Positions 1 through 6,471 are shown, counted from the stretch's first letter. The stretch: DNA of 11,368 bases from Spirochaetaceae bacterium (GCA_031273985.1 JAISQV010000169.1:1-11368); one strand, 5' to 3'. Numbers and translations: made by a program. Notes: a model not told the origin generated them from the sequence alone.

Positions 1-48
1 AGTAGATAATGAAGCAAAATCGTCCTAAATATCTCATATTCTTTAGGT

Positions 49-88
49 TTTCTCGGTTTTTCTGTGTGGTCCGTGAGGTCCGTGGTTT
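49..88 (-). repeat. CCACGGA-type intergenic repeat, degenerate copy
   Basis: Read on the minus strand this stretch gives AAACCACGGACCTCACGGAC followed by a further CACAGA unit. It is the same kind of short-period repeat (CCACG followed by A-rich units) seen at 3776-3870 and 8311-8406. It lies just downstream of the P-II-like gene. The rest of 1-123 shows no gene and no clear terminator. Confidence 0.55.
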
Positions 89-123
89 GACTTCATTAAG
101 CCAATTGTCAACGAGACAGTACA

Positions 124-477
124 CTAGGCATCACCGCCCGTCCCGGCGGCTTCCTCCCCGGAAAGGGCAAAGCCCCCTACCGCGTCCACGGGCAGGGAGA
201 AGACAAAACCCTCCGCCTCGGTGTTGAGCCCGAAGTTATTGCTCAGGGCCTGCATGATCGGCAGCTTCTGCTCCCTGGCGGCAAGGATGATGATGATCTC
301 CTTTTCCTCCTGCACGGAAATGCCGAAAAACCTGACCGGCCCCTCGTGGGTCATGCCCCGGGCGTTGATAATGGTCCCGCCCCGGGCCCCGGCTTCCCGC
401 GCCGCGGTGATAAGTTCATCGCTGTAACCCTTGTTCACCACCGCCACGATCAAATCGCCGTGTGCTTCATCGTTCAT
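124..477 (-). CDS. P-II-like nitrogen regulatory (signal transduction) protein
   Basis: This encodes 117 residues, close to the usual ~112 of GlnB/GlnK proteins. P-II proteins are cytosolic trimers that bind ATP/ADP and often 2-oxoglutarate, and control transporters or enzymes. Seen here: an N-terminal strand LIVAVVNKG (9-17), the helix and strand ending GGTIINARG (33-41), the strand EKEIIIILAAREQK (58-71), and a C-terminal FVFSLPVDAVGG that matches the family's PVD/VxG end. The T-loop region (about 42-57) is divergent and has no tyrosine, so classical GlnD uridylylation is unlikely. The start at 477 is chosen because GGGAGG lies 6 bases upstream; a longer frame to 555 would overlap pheS. It lies 52 bases after pheS in the same direction and is probably co-transcribed. 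Its partner is not visible. Confidence 0.85.
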   Translation of the reverse strand: MNDEAHGDLIVAVVNKGYSDELITAAREAGARGGTIINARGMTHEGPVRFFGISVQEEKEIIIILAAREQKLPIMQALSNNFGLNTEAEGFVFSLPVDAVGGFALSGEEAAGTGGDA

Positions 478-529
478 GCGCATCCTCCCGCCCGGCTCCC
501 CGCACTGTCCGGCGGAGTTCCGGAAGCCC

Positions 530-2161
530 TCATTTGACCCGCCGGAGCCGTACATTCTCCAGATTATAACTGAAAAGTTCCCGCAGATCGCTCAGGCCCA
601 GGGCCATCAGGGCCATGCGGTCGATCCCTATGCCCCACGCGGCCACAGGCACATGGACCCCCAGGCTTTCCGTTACTTCGGGCCGGAATATGCCGGAACC
701 GCCCAGCTCGAACCAGCCCAGGGCCGGGTGCTTTATGTGCACCTCCACGGAAGGCTCGGTAAAGGGAAAGTAGCCGGGCACGTACTTCACCTCTTTGGCC
801 CCGGCCACCTCGCGGGCGAACATATCCAGCATACCCAGCAGGGTCTTGAGGTTCACCTCCTCCCCCAGCACAATGCCCTCGGTCTGGTAGAAGTCCGGCA
901 GATGCGTAGCGTCCACCCGGTCGTAGCGGAACACCCGGAGCATCCCGAAGTACTTACCCGGAATCTGCGCGCGGGGCAGGGTCTTGGCGGACATCACCGT
1001 GCCCTGACTACGCAGTATCAGCCGCCGCGTAAAATCCCGGTCAAAGGCATAGTTCCAACCCCGGCTCCCCGTCGTGCCCCCGTTTTCATGGGCGGCGGCC
1101 ACCCGGGAAAGCCAGGGTTCCTCGATGGAGCGGGCGTGATCCGGCTCGGCGATACGGTACACATCGTGAATATCCCGGGCGGAGTGAAACTGGGGCATGA
1201 AGAGGGCGTCGGAATTCCAGAATTCCGTCTCCACCAGGGGTCCGTCAAACTCTTCAAAACCCAGGGAGACGAGCTTGTCCTTCACATCCTCAAGAAACTT
1301 CGCGTAGGGGTTGGTCCTTCCCACGGCCAGCCGGGCGGGGGGCGCCTGCACATTGTAAGAGCGGAAGGCCCGGCCCTTCCAGCCGCCGGATTCGAGCAGC
1401 TCCTGGGTCAGCGCCCCTATCTCCTCCCCGGTGATCCCCGCCGAAAGAAGGGCCGCCTTGACGGAAGCGCACTCCGCCGTAAAGCGGTAGAACACTGTTT
1501 CCCGCTCCGCCAGCCTGAAAGGGGAACTGCCGGCGCCCCGCTTCTTTGCCAGCGGCGCTATGGCGGCCTTCTCCTCCGGGGAAAGATCCGCTTCCGCCAG
1601 CGGAACTTCCCCCGCGCCCTCCGTGCGCTCCTGGTGGCGGGGCTCCGCAGCGCCTCCGGCGGCCCTGAGCAGAAGCCCCCGTATCAGCGCCAAATGCTCC
1701 GCCGTAGCGCCCTTTGCGGGCCGCCCGTTGGCCACCTGCTCCAGGGGCAGCGCCAGAAGGACCCGCTTGTCCCCGTCCATGGCCAGGGCGCCGAACTTGG
1801 CCAGGGAACCGTAGGCGCTCCCCGCATCCCTGGCATCCAGCCCAAGCCGCCCCGCAAGCTCCGGCAGCGTCCCGCCCTGCACGCGCAGCGCCTCAATGAT
1901 CCGCTCCTCCGGGGTCCCCTGCTCCTTCCAGAGCCGCCCCAAATCGGTCAACTCATAAAAAATACGCGTTTCCCGGCGGACCTCCTTTACGAGGCCCTTG
2001 CCCAGCAGCCAGGACAGCGCCTGGTTCCCGTTCCCCGCCTTGAAGCCCAGGTCCCGCTCCACCCCCTCAACGCTCAGCTCGTCCTCCGGCCCGCAGCCCA
2101 GAATGACGCGCACCTCCAGCGGGTGAAGATTCCGCACCGTAGTCTGAATATCAACAGCCAT
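530..2161 (-). CDS. pheS: Phenylalanyl-tRNA synthetase alpha subunit, archaeal/eukaryotic type
   Basis: This is the catalytic subunit of the (alpha-beta)2 enzyme that charges tRNA-Phe in the cytosol; 543 residues is longer than the ~340 of ordinary bacterial PheS. Residues 1-135 form winged-helix-like DNA/tRNA-binding repeats. The class II core starts near 285. Motif 1 region is 303-332 with FMPQFHSARDIHDVY. Motif 2 is FRYDRVDATHLPDFYQTEG (411-429) and motif 3 is GIGIDRMAL (510-518). KYVPGYFPFTEPSVEV (459-474) matches the phenylalanine-pocket region of the archaeal/eukaryotic form. The usual THT segment reads SQGT (385-388). GAGAGG lies 5 bases before the ATG and fixes the start. No pheT is next to it, as is common for spirochaetes. 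The preceding gene is an unrelated URO-D protein. Confidence 0.95.
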   Translation of the reverse strand: MAVDIQTTVRNLHPLEVRVILGCGPEDELSVEGVERDLGFKAGNGNQALSWLLGKGLVKEVRRETRIFYELTDLGRLWKEQGTPEERIIEALRVQGGTLPELAGRLGLDARDAGSAYGSLAKFGALAMDGDKRVLLALPLEQVANGRPAKGATAEHLALIRGLLLRAAGGAAEPRHQERTEGAGEVPLAEADLSPEEKAAIAPLAKKRGAGSSPFRLAERETVFYRFTAECASVKAALLSAGITGEEIGALTQELLESGGWKGRAFRSYNVQAPPARLAVGRTNPYAKFLEDVKDKLVSLGFEEFDGPLVETEFWNSDALFMPQFHSARDIHDVYRIAEPDHARSIEEPWLSRVAAAHENGGTTGSRGWNYAFDRDFTRRLILRSQGTVMSAKTLPRAQIPGKYFGMLRVFRYDRVDATHLPDFYQTEGIVLGEEVNLKTLLGMLDMFAREVAGAKEVKYVPGYFPFTEPSVEVHIKHPALGWFELGGSGIFRPEVTESLGVHVPVAAWGIGIDRMALMALGLSDLRELFSYNLENVRLRRVK

Positions 2162-2212
2162 ATATTCCTCTCAGGCAGAGTAACAGGCCCGGCGTACTTT
2201 GCAAAGGGCTGC

Positions 2213-2257
2213 CGCCGCAGGAACTGAAGCCCTGGGGCGGCTTCAGTTCCTGCGGCG
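2213..2257 (-). other. Perfect 19-bp hairpin between the URO-D gene and pheS
   Basis: The arms 2213-2231 and 2239-2257 are perfectly complementary and enclose a 7-base loop. The hairpin begins 8 bases after the URO-D stop codon on the minus strand. No T-run follows, so it is not a classical intrinsic terminator. It may act as an mRNA 3' stabiliser, a processing site, or a palindromic repeat. Its inner core CTGAAGCC...GGCTTCAG recurs in the hairpin at 6447-6471. Confidence 0.75.
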
Positions 2258-2265
2258 CCGGGAGG

Positions 2266-3321
2266 CTATAGCTTGTAGTAGTGCCGGCGGGAATATTCGT
2301 AGGCTTCGTTCACAAAGGCCGGGGTCAGCATGGGGAAGCCGTAGAAGCCCAGCATGGAAGGCTTGCCGGGCTGGCAGAAGTGGTCCACGTGGTCCCGCGC
2401 CGCCTGCCGCTGATCCTCCTCGGAGGTAACGGCGGGGTCAAAAACATCGGGCACCACGGAAATGATGATCTTGTCGCCGAACTCATCGTAGAGCTTGTGG
2501 GTGTCGTTCATCGTCTGGGGATCCCACTGATCGACCCCCGCTTCAATGAATATTTTCACCCGGTCTTCCACATGGCCGCAGGAGTGGAGGCTCGTGTAGC
2601 GGCCCTTCGAGTGGATATGATCGCAGAGGGTCTTCATGTGGGGAAGGAAAAGCTTCCGGGCTATCTCTTCGGAGAAGAAGGGGTCCCTCTGGGAACCCCA
2701 GTCATCGTGGAACTGGATACCGTCCAGGGCCGGCCAGTATTCGCAGAGCTTGTCCACGATCTTGCAGGCAAAGTCGGTGCTTGCTTCGAAGAGTTCCATG
2801 ATGGAGTCCTGCTGGTCCGGATCGATGAGGGCCACGGCGGCCTCGGCAAAGTCCATGAAGGAGATGAGCCGCTCGAACCAGAAGCCGTTGACCAGGGAGA
2901 TCATGCCGGAAAAGCGGGTGTCGATCTTGACATTCTTGGCTTCGCCCGCCCAATCCCAGGTATCAAGATCGGGGAATTTGATTTTTTCCTTCCACTCGTT
3001 GGCCGATGCCAGCAGGGGCTCTCCGGGCCGCACGATGGAACCGCCGGTAACGGCTATCCACTCCCACTCAATACCAAAGGCATCGGTAATATCGGCGAAA
3101 CCGCCCCGGCCCAGGTTGTTGTTGTAGAGAGGCGGCAGGAAGAAAGAGCTGTCGCCGGGCAGGGGCAGCCAGTAGGGGTGCTTTTCGTGGTACAGGGCCG
3201 CGGTGTTCTCCCGGGGTGTTACCGGCGTATTCCGCAGCGGCGTGGGGGGGCCGCCCATAAAGCCGGGAATCTCGTCAACTGATTCATGTTCACGTTTTAC
3301 AAAAGGTATTTTCCTAACCAT
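2266..3321 (-). CDS. Uroporphyrinogen decarboxylase (URO-D) superfamily protein, probable corrinoid methyltransferase type
   Basis: This encodes 351 residues of the URO-D fold family, which includes HemE and the MtaA/MtbA-type enzymes that move methyl groups between corrinoid proteins and thiols or tetrahydrofolate. The motif LHSCGHVED (245-253) and a downstream Cys316 give H246-x-C248-x67-C316, the zinc-ligand pattern of MtaA/MtbA-like methyltransferases and not of HemE. HDDWGSQRDPFFS (205-217) is a hallmark of this subgroup. The N-terminus lacks the HemE arginine motif, so haem synthesis is unlikely. The start has AGGAGG 5 bases upstream and a good promoter at 3349-3377. No corrinoid protein or activator is nearby, so the substrate is unknown. 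A role in methyl transfer or O-demethylation is inference. Confidence 0.85.
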   Translation of the reverse strand: MVRKIPFVKREHESVDEIPGFMGGPPTPLRNTPVTPRENTAALYHEKHPYWLPLPGDSSFFLPPLYNNNLGRGGFADITDAFGIEWEWIAVTGGSIVRPGEPLLASANEWKEKIKFPDLDTWDWAGEAKNVKIDTRFSGMISLVNGFWFERLISFMDFAEAAVALIDPDQQDSIMELFEASTDFACKIVDKLCEYWPALDGIQFHDDWGSQRDPFFSEEIARKLFLPHMKTLCDHIHSKGRYTSLHSCGHVEDRVKIFIEAGVDQWDPQTMNDTHKLYDEFGDKIIISVVPDVFDPAVTSEEDQRQAARDHVDHFCQPGKPSMLGFYGFPMLTPAFVNEAYEYSRRHYYKL

Positions 3322-3348
3322 CGTATCCTCCTGAGGTTGGTTTTCACC

Positions 3349-3377
3349 ATTATGGCACTACCGCCACACAATGTAAA
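3349..3377 (-). promoter_or_regulatory. sigma70-like promoter of the URO-D gene
   Basis: On the minus strand TTTACA (3377-3372) and CATAAT (3354-3349) are separated by exactly 17 bases. Transcription would start near 3342, giving a leader of about 20 bases containing AGGAGG before the ATG at 3321. It directly follows the terminator at 3379-3406, which insulates it from upstream transcription. Confidence 0.7.
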
Positions 3378-3378
3378 C

Positions 3379-3406
3379 AAAAAAAATGCCGCCCCTGCCT
3401 GGGGCG
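3379..3406 (-). terminator. Intrinsic terminator for minus-strand transcription
   Basis: On the minus strand CGCCCC (3406-3401) and GGGGCG (3395-3390) form a 6-bp GC stem with a 5-base loop. Three bases later comes a run of eight T (3386-3379). It would stop transcripts coming from the right, including any from the URO-D remnant at 3444. Confidence 0.75.
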
Positions 3407-3443
3407 TAGCACAGCGGTATTGTGCGTAAGGAGGTAATAAATG

Positions 3444-3486
3444 CTATACTTTGTAGTAATACCGGCGGGGCATTCGCGGAAACGGC
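3444..3486 (-). pseudogene. 3' stub of a second URO-D-family gene
   Basis: On the minus strand this stretch ends in codons for RRYYYKV then TAG, closely resembling the RRHYYKL-TAG end of the intact URO-D gene at 2266. The last 26 bases match at 22 positions by eye (CCCGCCGG, TACTACAA, TATAG shared), and similarity continues weakly with one gap. Upstream of this stub the frame shows no URO-D sequence. It looks like the remnant of a duplicated or deleted neighbour gene, with the terminator at 3379-3406 as its former terminator. The similarity is short, so chance cannot be fully excluded. Confidence 0.5.
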
Positions 3487-3513
3487 CCCCATGCTCCCGC
3501 CGCCCCGCGCAAT

Positions 3514-3598
3514 GCTCCGGAGCCTCCCCCGCATGAGCGGGCTCTTCCGCGCAAGGGATAGAAGCGGAAATCCTTTATCGCCCCGGCGGGGCGGTAAA
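3514..3598. repeat. Cluster of short palindromes
   Basis: Three hairpins sit here: a 10-base palindrome GCTCCGGAGC (3514-3523); CCCGC-ATGA-GCGGG (3528-3541); and an 11-bp stem with one G-U pair closed by GGC (3574-3584 with 3588-3598). No credible gene covers this stretch, which fits a palindromic intergenic repeat. Confidence 0.5.
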
Positions 3599-3618
3599 GA
3601 TTGCAGCGTATAGCCCGG

Positions 3619-3641
3619 TCCCCGGTGCGCAGCACCGGGGA
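3619..3641. other. Perfect 10-bp hairpin with GCA loop
   Basis: TCCCCGGTGC (3619-3628) and GCACCGGGGA (3632-3641) pair fully around GCA. No T-run lies on either side, so a terminator role is doubtful. It shares the GC-NNN-GC tip with hairpins at 6321, 6419, 6447 and 7502. Confidence 0.6.
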
Positions 3642-3661
3642 TGCGCCCCTCTTTGTCCGTG

Positions 3662-3699
3662 TCCTCTACTTTTCCTCTACTTTTCCTCTACTTTTCCTC
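3662..3699 (+). repeat. Tandem repeat, 11-bp unit x 3.5
   Basis: The unit TCCTCTACTTT is repeated exactly at 3662, 3673 and 3684, followed by a partial unit to 3699. It directly abuts a second array of a different unit. It holds three copies of ACTTTTCC, the reverse complement of GGAAAAGT in the next array. Confidence 0.9.
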
Positions 3700-3700
3700 A

Positions 3701-3775
3701 GTTCCATAGCGGAAAAGTTCCATAGCGGAAAAGTTCCATAGCGGAAAAGTTCCATAACGGAAAAGTTCCATAGCG
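3701..3775 (+). repeat. Tandem repeat, 16-bp unit x 4.7
   Basis: The unit GTTCCATAGCGGAAAA starts at 3701, 3717, 3733, 3749 (one G to A change) and 3765 (partial, 11 bases). The 16-base period is not a multiple of three, so it is not coding. Each unit contains a small inverted repeat, TTCC-ATAGC-GGAA. Confidence 0.92.
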
Positions 3776-3870
3776 AGTGGTTAAATTCTTCATTATTGCC
3801 TCTTCCTTTGCGCCCTTCGTGGTTAATTTCTTCCTTCTTCCTTCCGTGTTTTCCGTGGTTAAATTCTTAC
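3776..3870 (-). repeat. TTAACCACGAA/CACGGAA repeats, two copies plus a partial
   Basis: Read on the minus strand, TTAACCACGGAAAACACGGA is followed by a purine-rich stretch, then TTAACCACGAAGGGCGCAAA and another purine-rich stretch, then a truncated TTAACCACT that runs into the 16-bp array. The TTAACCA units begin 36 and 42 bases apart. They lie just downstream of the nucleotidase gene. Similar motifs occur at 49-88, 8227-8246 and 8311-8406. Confidence 0.7.
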
Positions 3871-3890
3871 CCCGGCGAACAGAATCCCTG

Positions 3891-4502
3891 TCAGGGGAGA
3901 AAAAGTGCGTGGGTGCCGGTCTTCCAGTCTTCCATGGCTTCGAGGACGAGGCGCTCCACATCCTGCCAGGTGTCCGCCCGGGGGCCGGCCAGGCTGCGGT
4001 TGGTGGAATTGCTGAACACGATGGTTTCGCAGCCCTGGGCCCGGAGGCGCTGGACATTGGCGGGGGTGTCGTCGATGTAGACGTGGGCCCCCACGGCGCC
4101 CTTGTCCGCCATGAAGCAGAGGTCCCAGTAGGGGATGTCCCAGCGGTCCAGCCAGTCGACGGTTTGGGTGATGGAGGTGCGGTGAAAGTATTTGAGGAAG
4201 AGCCGGTGGGTGATGATCCGTATCCTGATGTTCCGGGCGGAGAGTTTTCGCAGGATCGCCGGGGCGTCCCGGATGGGCAGCATATCCCGGTAGAGGTTCC
4301 TCTGGGTGACGGCGAAACGGTGCAGGCGCTCGTAGCCTCCGTAGGCGTCTATGCCCCATTCTTCGAAGCCGTAGCTCACTTCCGGAGTCAGCTCCTCCGG
4401 GGGCCGGTCCAGCCATTCGGCGGCTATGTTCCGCATGGCGCCGTAAAAATCGCCCACCACGCCGTCAAGGTCCACGCCCAGGATGAAACTGCTTTCGTCC
4501 AT
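3891..4502 (-). CDS. HAD-superfamily 5'(3')-deoxyribonucleotidase (NT5C-like)
   Basis: This encodes 203 residues, the usual size for the 5'(3')-deoxyribonucleotidase family, which removes phosphate from (deoxy)nucleoside monophosphates. Seen: DLDGVVGDF (11-19) with the nucleophile Asp11 and acid/base Asp13, Thr98 in IITH as motif II, Lys134 as the likely motif III lysine, and the metal-binding DD at 144-145 followed by NVQRLRAQG. Tyr20-Ala85 would form the cap. The start at 4502 is chosen because the HAD motif follows at once and it lies 4 bases after the stop of the 550-residue gene; a longer frame to 4565 overlaps that gene. No clear Shine-Dalgarno is seen, so translational coupling is likely. 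Substrate (nucleotide or other small phosphate) is not certain. Confidence 0.82.
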   Translation of the reverse strand: MDESSFILGVDLDGVVGDFYGAMRNIAAEWLDRPPEELTPEVSYGFEEWGIDAYGGYERLHRFAVTQRNLYRDMLPIRDAPAILRKLSARNIRIRIITHRLFLKYFHRTSITQTVDWLDRWDIPYWDLCFMADKGAVGAHVYIDDTPANVQRLRAQGCETIVFSNSTNRSLAGPRADTWQDVERLVLEAMEDWKTGTHALFLP

Positions 4503-4506
4503 GGGA

Positions 4507-6159
4507 TCAATAGCCGTCGGACATGGCCCGGTTGAGGTCCCGCTGGTAGAGTTCCTGGTAGGCAAAGCTGCGGCCCTTGAGTTTTTCCTTTACCGGCTGG
4601 GAGAAGGGCATATAGCGCCAGAAGATGCCCCGCATTTCCTTGTCGAGTTTCTGGGTGCCCTCGGATTCCTTGGTCATCCATGTTATGTAATCGTCGATGA
4701 AGGCTTCCTTGATGTCGCCCTTGAGTTTCCGGCTGGTGAACCACTGGTAGTAGTTGCCCGTGAGGCCCTCCTCCATCCAGTAGAACGAGGCCTTTTCCTT
4801 GGCCACCTGCCAGCGGAGGTCCGCCACGGCGGAGAGCACGGCGATGGTCAGGCTCTTGCCGTACATGGGGACAGCTATTCTGCCGCGGCTTGTGGCGCGG
4901 TTGTAGCGGTCAAAGGGCTCCCAGCAGATCCCCGTATCGCCGTAGGTGGGGAGCAGAATCACGAAGGGGATGATGCGGTTGGCCTTGCTGCGGTAGACCC
5001 GGTGAAAGGCTTCGGGGTCCACGCTCTCTATCCAGCGCAGCAGGGCCACTACATTTTCGCGGGTGCCCACATCGGAGGTGGCGGAGCGGAAATATTCGCC
5101 GGTACAGATGGGGAAGTGGTTCCCCTGGCGGCCTATGGTCATTTTTGCCATCTGCCTTATGGTCCCTATCTCCGTGAGCAGCGCCGCGGAATCCACCTCC
5201 ACGGAGCCGCCCTCGTCCTCCACCTTTTCCTGCAGGCTCTTTACGTCCGCGTCGGCCTCCAGAAAATCCTTGATAAAGGATTCCAGCTCCCTGTCGGAGC
5301 GCAGCATTTGTTTGGAGAGTTCCTGAATTTCGGCGAAAGCTTTCTTTTGCCCGTTGGTGTAGGGGGAGTTTATGCCGGGCAGATCGTCCAGAGGCGTGTG
5401 CTCCGACAGAATCCCCGCCCGCTCCTGCAGGGCCCTTTCCAGATTCAGGCGGTCCGTGTTTTTGGCGATGAGCAGATTCCGCGCCCCGTCCCGGCGGCCC
5501 TGGGCCTTTTCCAGCAGGGCCTGGAGCTTGGAAGAGACATTCTTCGCCGAGCTCGCCGGCCCCTCGTCGGTGGCGGAGGAGCGCACCTGCCCCATGCCTA
5601 CGGCCTTGAACCACTCGTCAAGATAGTAGACCGGCACATCCAGATTGTTTTCCGCCACAACCCTGCCGAAAAAGTCCCGCTGTTCCTGCTGAAGCAGGGT
5701 GGGGTGCAGGATGCTGAAGCGGAGGAGGAAACGCTTGGGGTCCGGAAGCCTGCCGGAGGCCTTCTTCGCCACGGAGCCGTAAAAGTCCCAGTAGGCCGTG
5801 GTGATCTGCTGCCGGAAGACGGTCCTGTCCTTGGGGTCCTTCGCGGCTATGTACTTCTGGAGCAGGCCGTGCACCCGCTGGGAAATATCGCCTTCCCCGG
5901 AAAGCGCCGCCTTGTAGTAGCCGGGATCGGAAAAGACCGGGCTGGGATTATCCTCCAGCCTTTTGCCAATCTCAGGAAGGGCCTGCTCCGCGATGACGGC
6001 GCCCTCCGCTTCCTCCGGGGCGCCGGCCCCGGGGTCTCCAAAAATATCGGAAAAATCGGCGGCTTCCGCCACCGCCGTCCCGCCGCCGGTTATCTCCGCC
6101 CCCAGAAGGGCCGCAATTTCGGGGTCCAGGTCCCCCTGAAAGCTCTGTCCCTGCGTCAT
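4507..6159 (-). CDS. Unrecognised 550-residue cytosolic protein
   Basis: I do not recognise a known domain. Residues 1-70 are acidic, Ala/Gly/Glu-rich and probably disordered, with DPEIAALLGAEI (12-23) as a possible short conserved motif. Residues 75-195 look helical. Residues 205-318 are highly charged and suit a coiled coil (LEKAQGRRDGARNLL, SDRELESFIKDFLEADADVK). Residues 325-550 look globular and rich in aromatic residues, with GRQGNHFPICTGEYF (343-357), PTYGDTGICWEPFDRYNR (404-421) and GIFWRYMPFSQPVKEK (511-526). No signal peptide or membrane segment is seen. It is the first gene of a minus-strand pair, and the nucleotidase start is 4 bases after its stop. AAGGA lies 10 bases before the ATG. 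Codon use and GC match the flanks, so it is a resident gene, probably lineage-specific. Confidence 0.85.
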   Translation of the reverse strand: MTQGQSFQGDLDPEIAALLGAEITGGGTAVAEAADFSDIFGDPGAGAPEEAEGAVIAEQALPEIGKRLEDNPSPVFSDPGYYKAALSGEGDISQRVHGLLQKYIAAKDPKDRTVFRQQITTAYWDFYGSVAKKASGRLPDPKRFLLRFSILHPTLLQQEQRDFFGRVVAENNLDVPVYYLDEWFKAVGMGQVRSSATDEGPASSAKNVSSKLQALLEKAQGRRDGARNLLIAKNTDRLNLERALQERAGILSEHTPLDDLPGINSPYTNGQKKAFAEIQELSKQMLRSDRELESFIKDFLEADADVKSLQEKVEDEGGSVEVDSAALLTEIGTIRQMAKMTIGRQGNHFPICTGEYFRSATSDVGTRENVVALLRWIESVDPEAFHRVYRSKANRIIPFVILLPTYGDTGICWEPFDRYNRATSRGRIAVPMYGKSLTIAVLSAVADLRWQVAKEKASFYWMEEGLTGNYYQWFTSRKLKGDIKEAFIDDYITWMTKESEGTQKLDKEMRGIFWRYMPFSQPVKEKLKGRSFAYQELYQRDLNRAMSDGY

Positions 6160-6212
6160 ATTTTGGTTTTCCTTATCCTTTCAGCGGCCACTCCCATGAC
6201 CACCCCTCTAAG

Positions 6213-6239
6213 GTTATAAGTTTCCGCCCCCTCCGTCAA
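6213..6239 (-). promoter_or_regulatory. Possible promoter for the 550-residue protein/nucleotidase pair
   Basis: On the minus strand TTGACG (6239-6234) and TATAAC (6218-6213) are separated by 15 bases, which is short of the ideal 17. The predicted leader to the ATG at 6159 is about 47 bases. It is a plausible but non-optimal sigma70 site. Confidence 0.4.
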
Positions 6240-6306
6240 GAATAGGGAGGAGTCAGGAGGGAAAAGCGGAAGAATCAGGAGGGGAAGAGGGGGCCGAGCC
6301 CCCTGC

Positions 6307-6387
6307 GCCGGAGCCTCCTCCCCGCTTCGCGGGTCCGGGGTCTCCGGCTACCCCCACTACGGGGGGCCAAGAACCCGCTCACGCGGG
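6307..6387. repeat. Nested and adjacent GC-rich hairpins
   Basis: An outer 7-bp stem GCCGGAG/CTCCGGC (6307-6313, 6342-6348) encloses CCCGC-TTC-GCGGG (6321-6333). Next come CCCCC-ACTAC-GGGGG (6351-6365) and CCCGC-TCAC-GCGGG (6374-6387). This fills the left half of the 492-base divergent spacer. I see no gene here; long open frames across it have no recognisable protein. Confidence 0.6.
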
Positions 6388-6418
6388 GGAGCCCCGTAAC
6401 GCCCCCCGGTCTTCTCCC

Positions 6419-6443
6419 GGAGTTTGCGCTCCGCGCAAACTCC
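6419..6443. other. Perfect 11-bp hairpin with TCC loop
   Basis: GGAGTTTGCGC (6419-6429) and GCGCAAACTCC (6433-6443) pair fully around TCC. It has no T-run. It lies 4 bases from a second 11-bp hairpin, so the pair resembles a repetitive extragenic palindrome. Confidence 0.75.
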
Positions 6444-6446
6444 CAA

Positions 6447-6471
6447 GCTGAAGCCGCTTTGCGGCTTCAGC
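6447..6471. other. Perfect 11-bp hairpin with TTT loop
   Basis: GCTGAAGCCGC (6447-6457) and GCGGCTTCAGC (6461-6471) pair fully around TTT. The core CTGAAGCC...GGCTTCAG is shared with the hairpin at 2213-2257, suggesting the two are members of one palindrome family. Confidence 0.75.

Noticed and set aside
431..2227. Long plus-strand open frame (598 codons)
   Set aside because: It is the antisense shadow of pheS; composition is Pro/Arg/Gly/His-rich with no recognisable domain.
2281..3282. Plus-strand open frame opposite the URO-D gene
   Set aside because: Shadow; the minus strand has clear URO-D motifs, promoter and Shine-Dalgarno.
3441..3536. 31-codon plus-strand frame with a strong AAGGAGG 7 bases before its ATG
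   Set aside because: The coding part overlaps the URO-D stub and small hairpins, is rich in Arg/Pro/Cys, and resembles no protein. The Shine-Dalgarno match is probably chance, though it is worth remembering if ribosome data exist.
3662..3775. CRISPR-like array
   Set aside because: Units of 11 and 16 bases with no spacers and no cas genes; plain tandem repeats.
3698..4057. Minus-strand frame covering the 16-bp array and CCACGAA repeats
   Set aside because: It is the nucleotidase in the wrong frame run on into non-coding repeats; the 16-base period breaks any reading frame.
4483..6219. Long plus-strand open frame (578 codons)
   Set aside because: Antisense of the 550-residue protein gene. 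The minus-strand reading has a start in operon context and ordinary protein composition.
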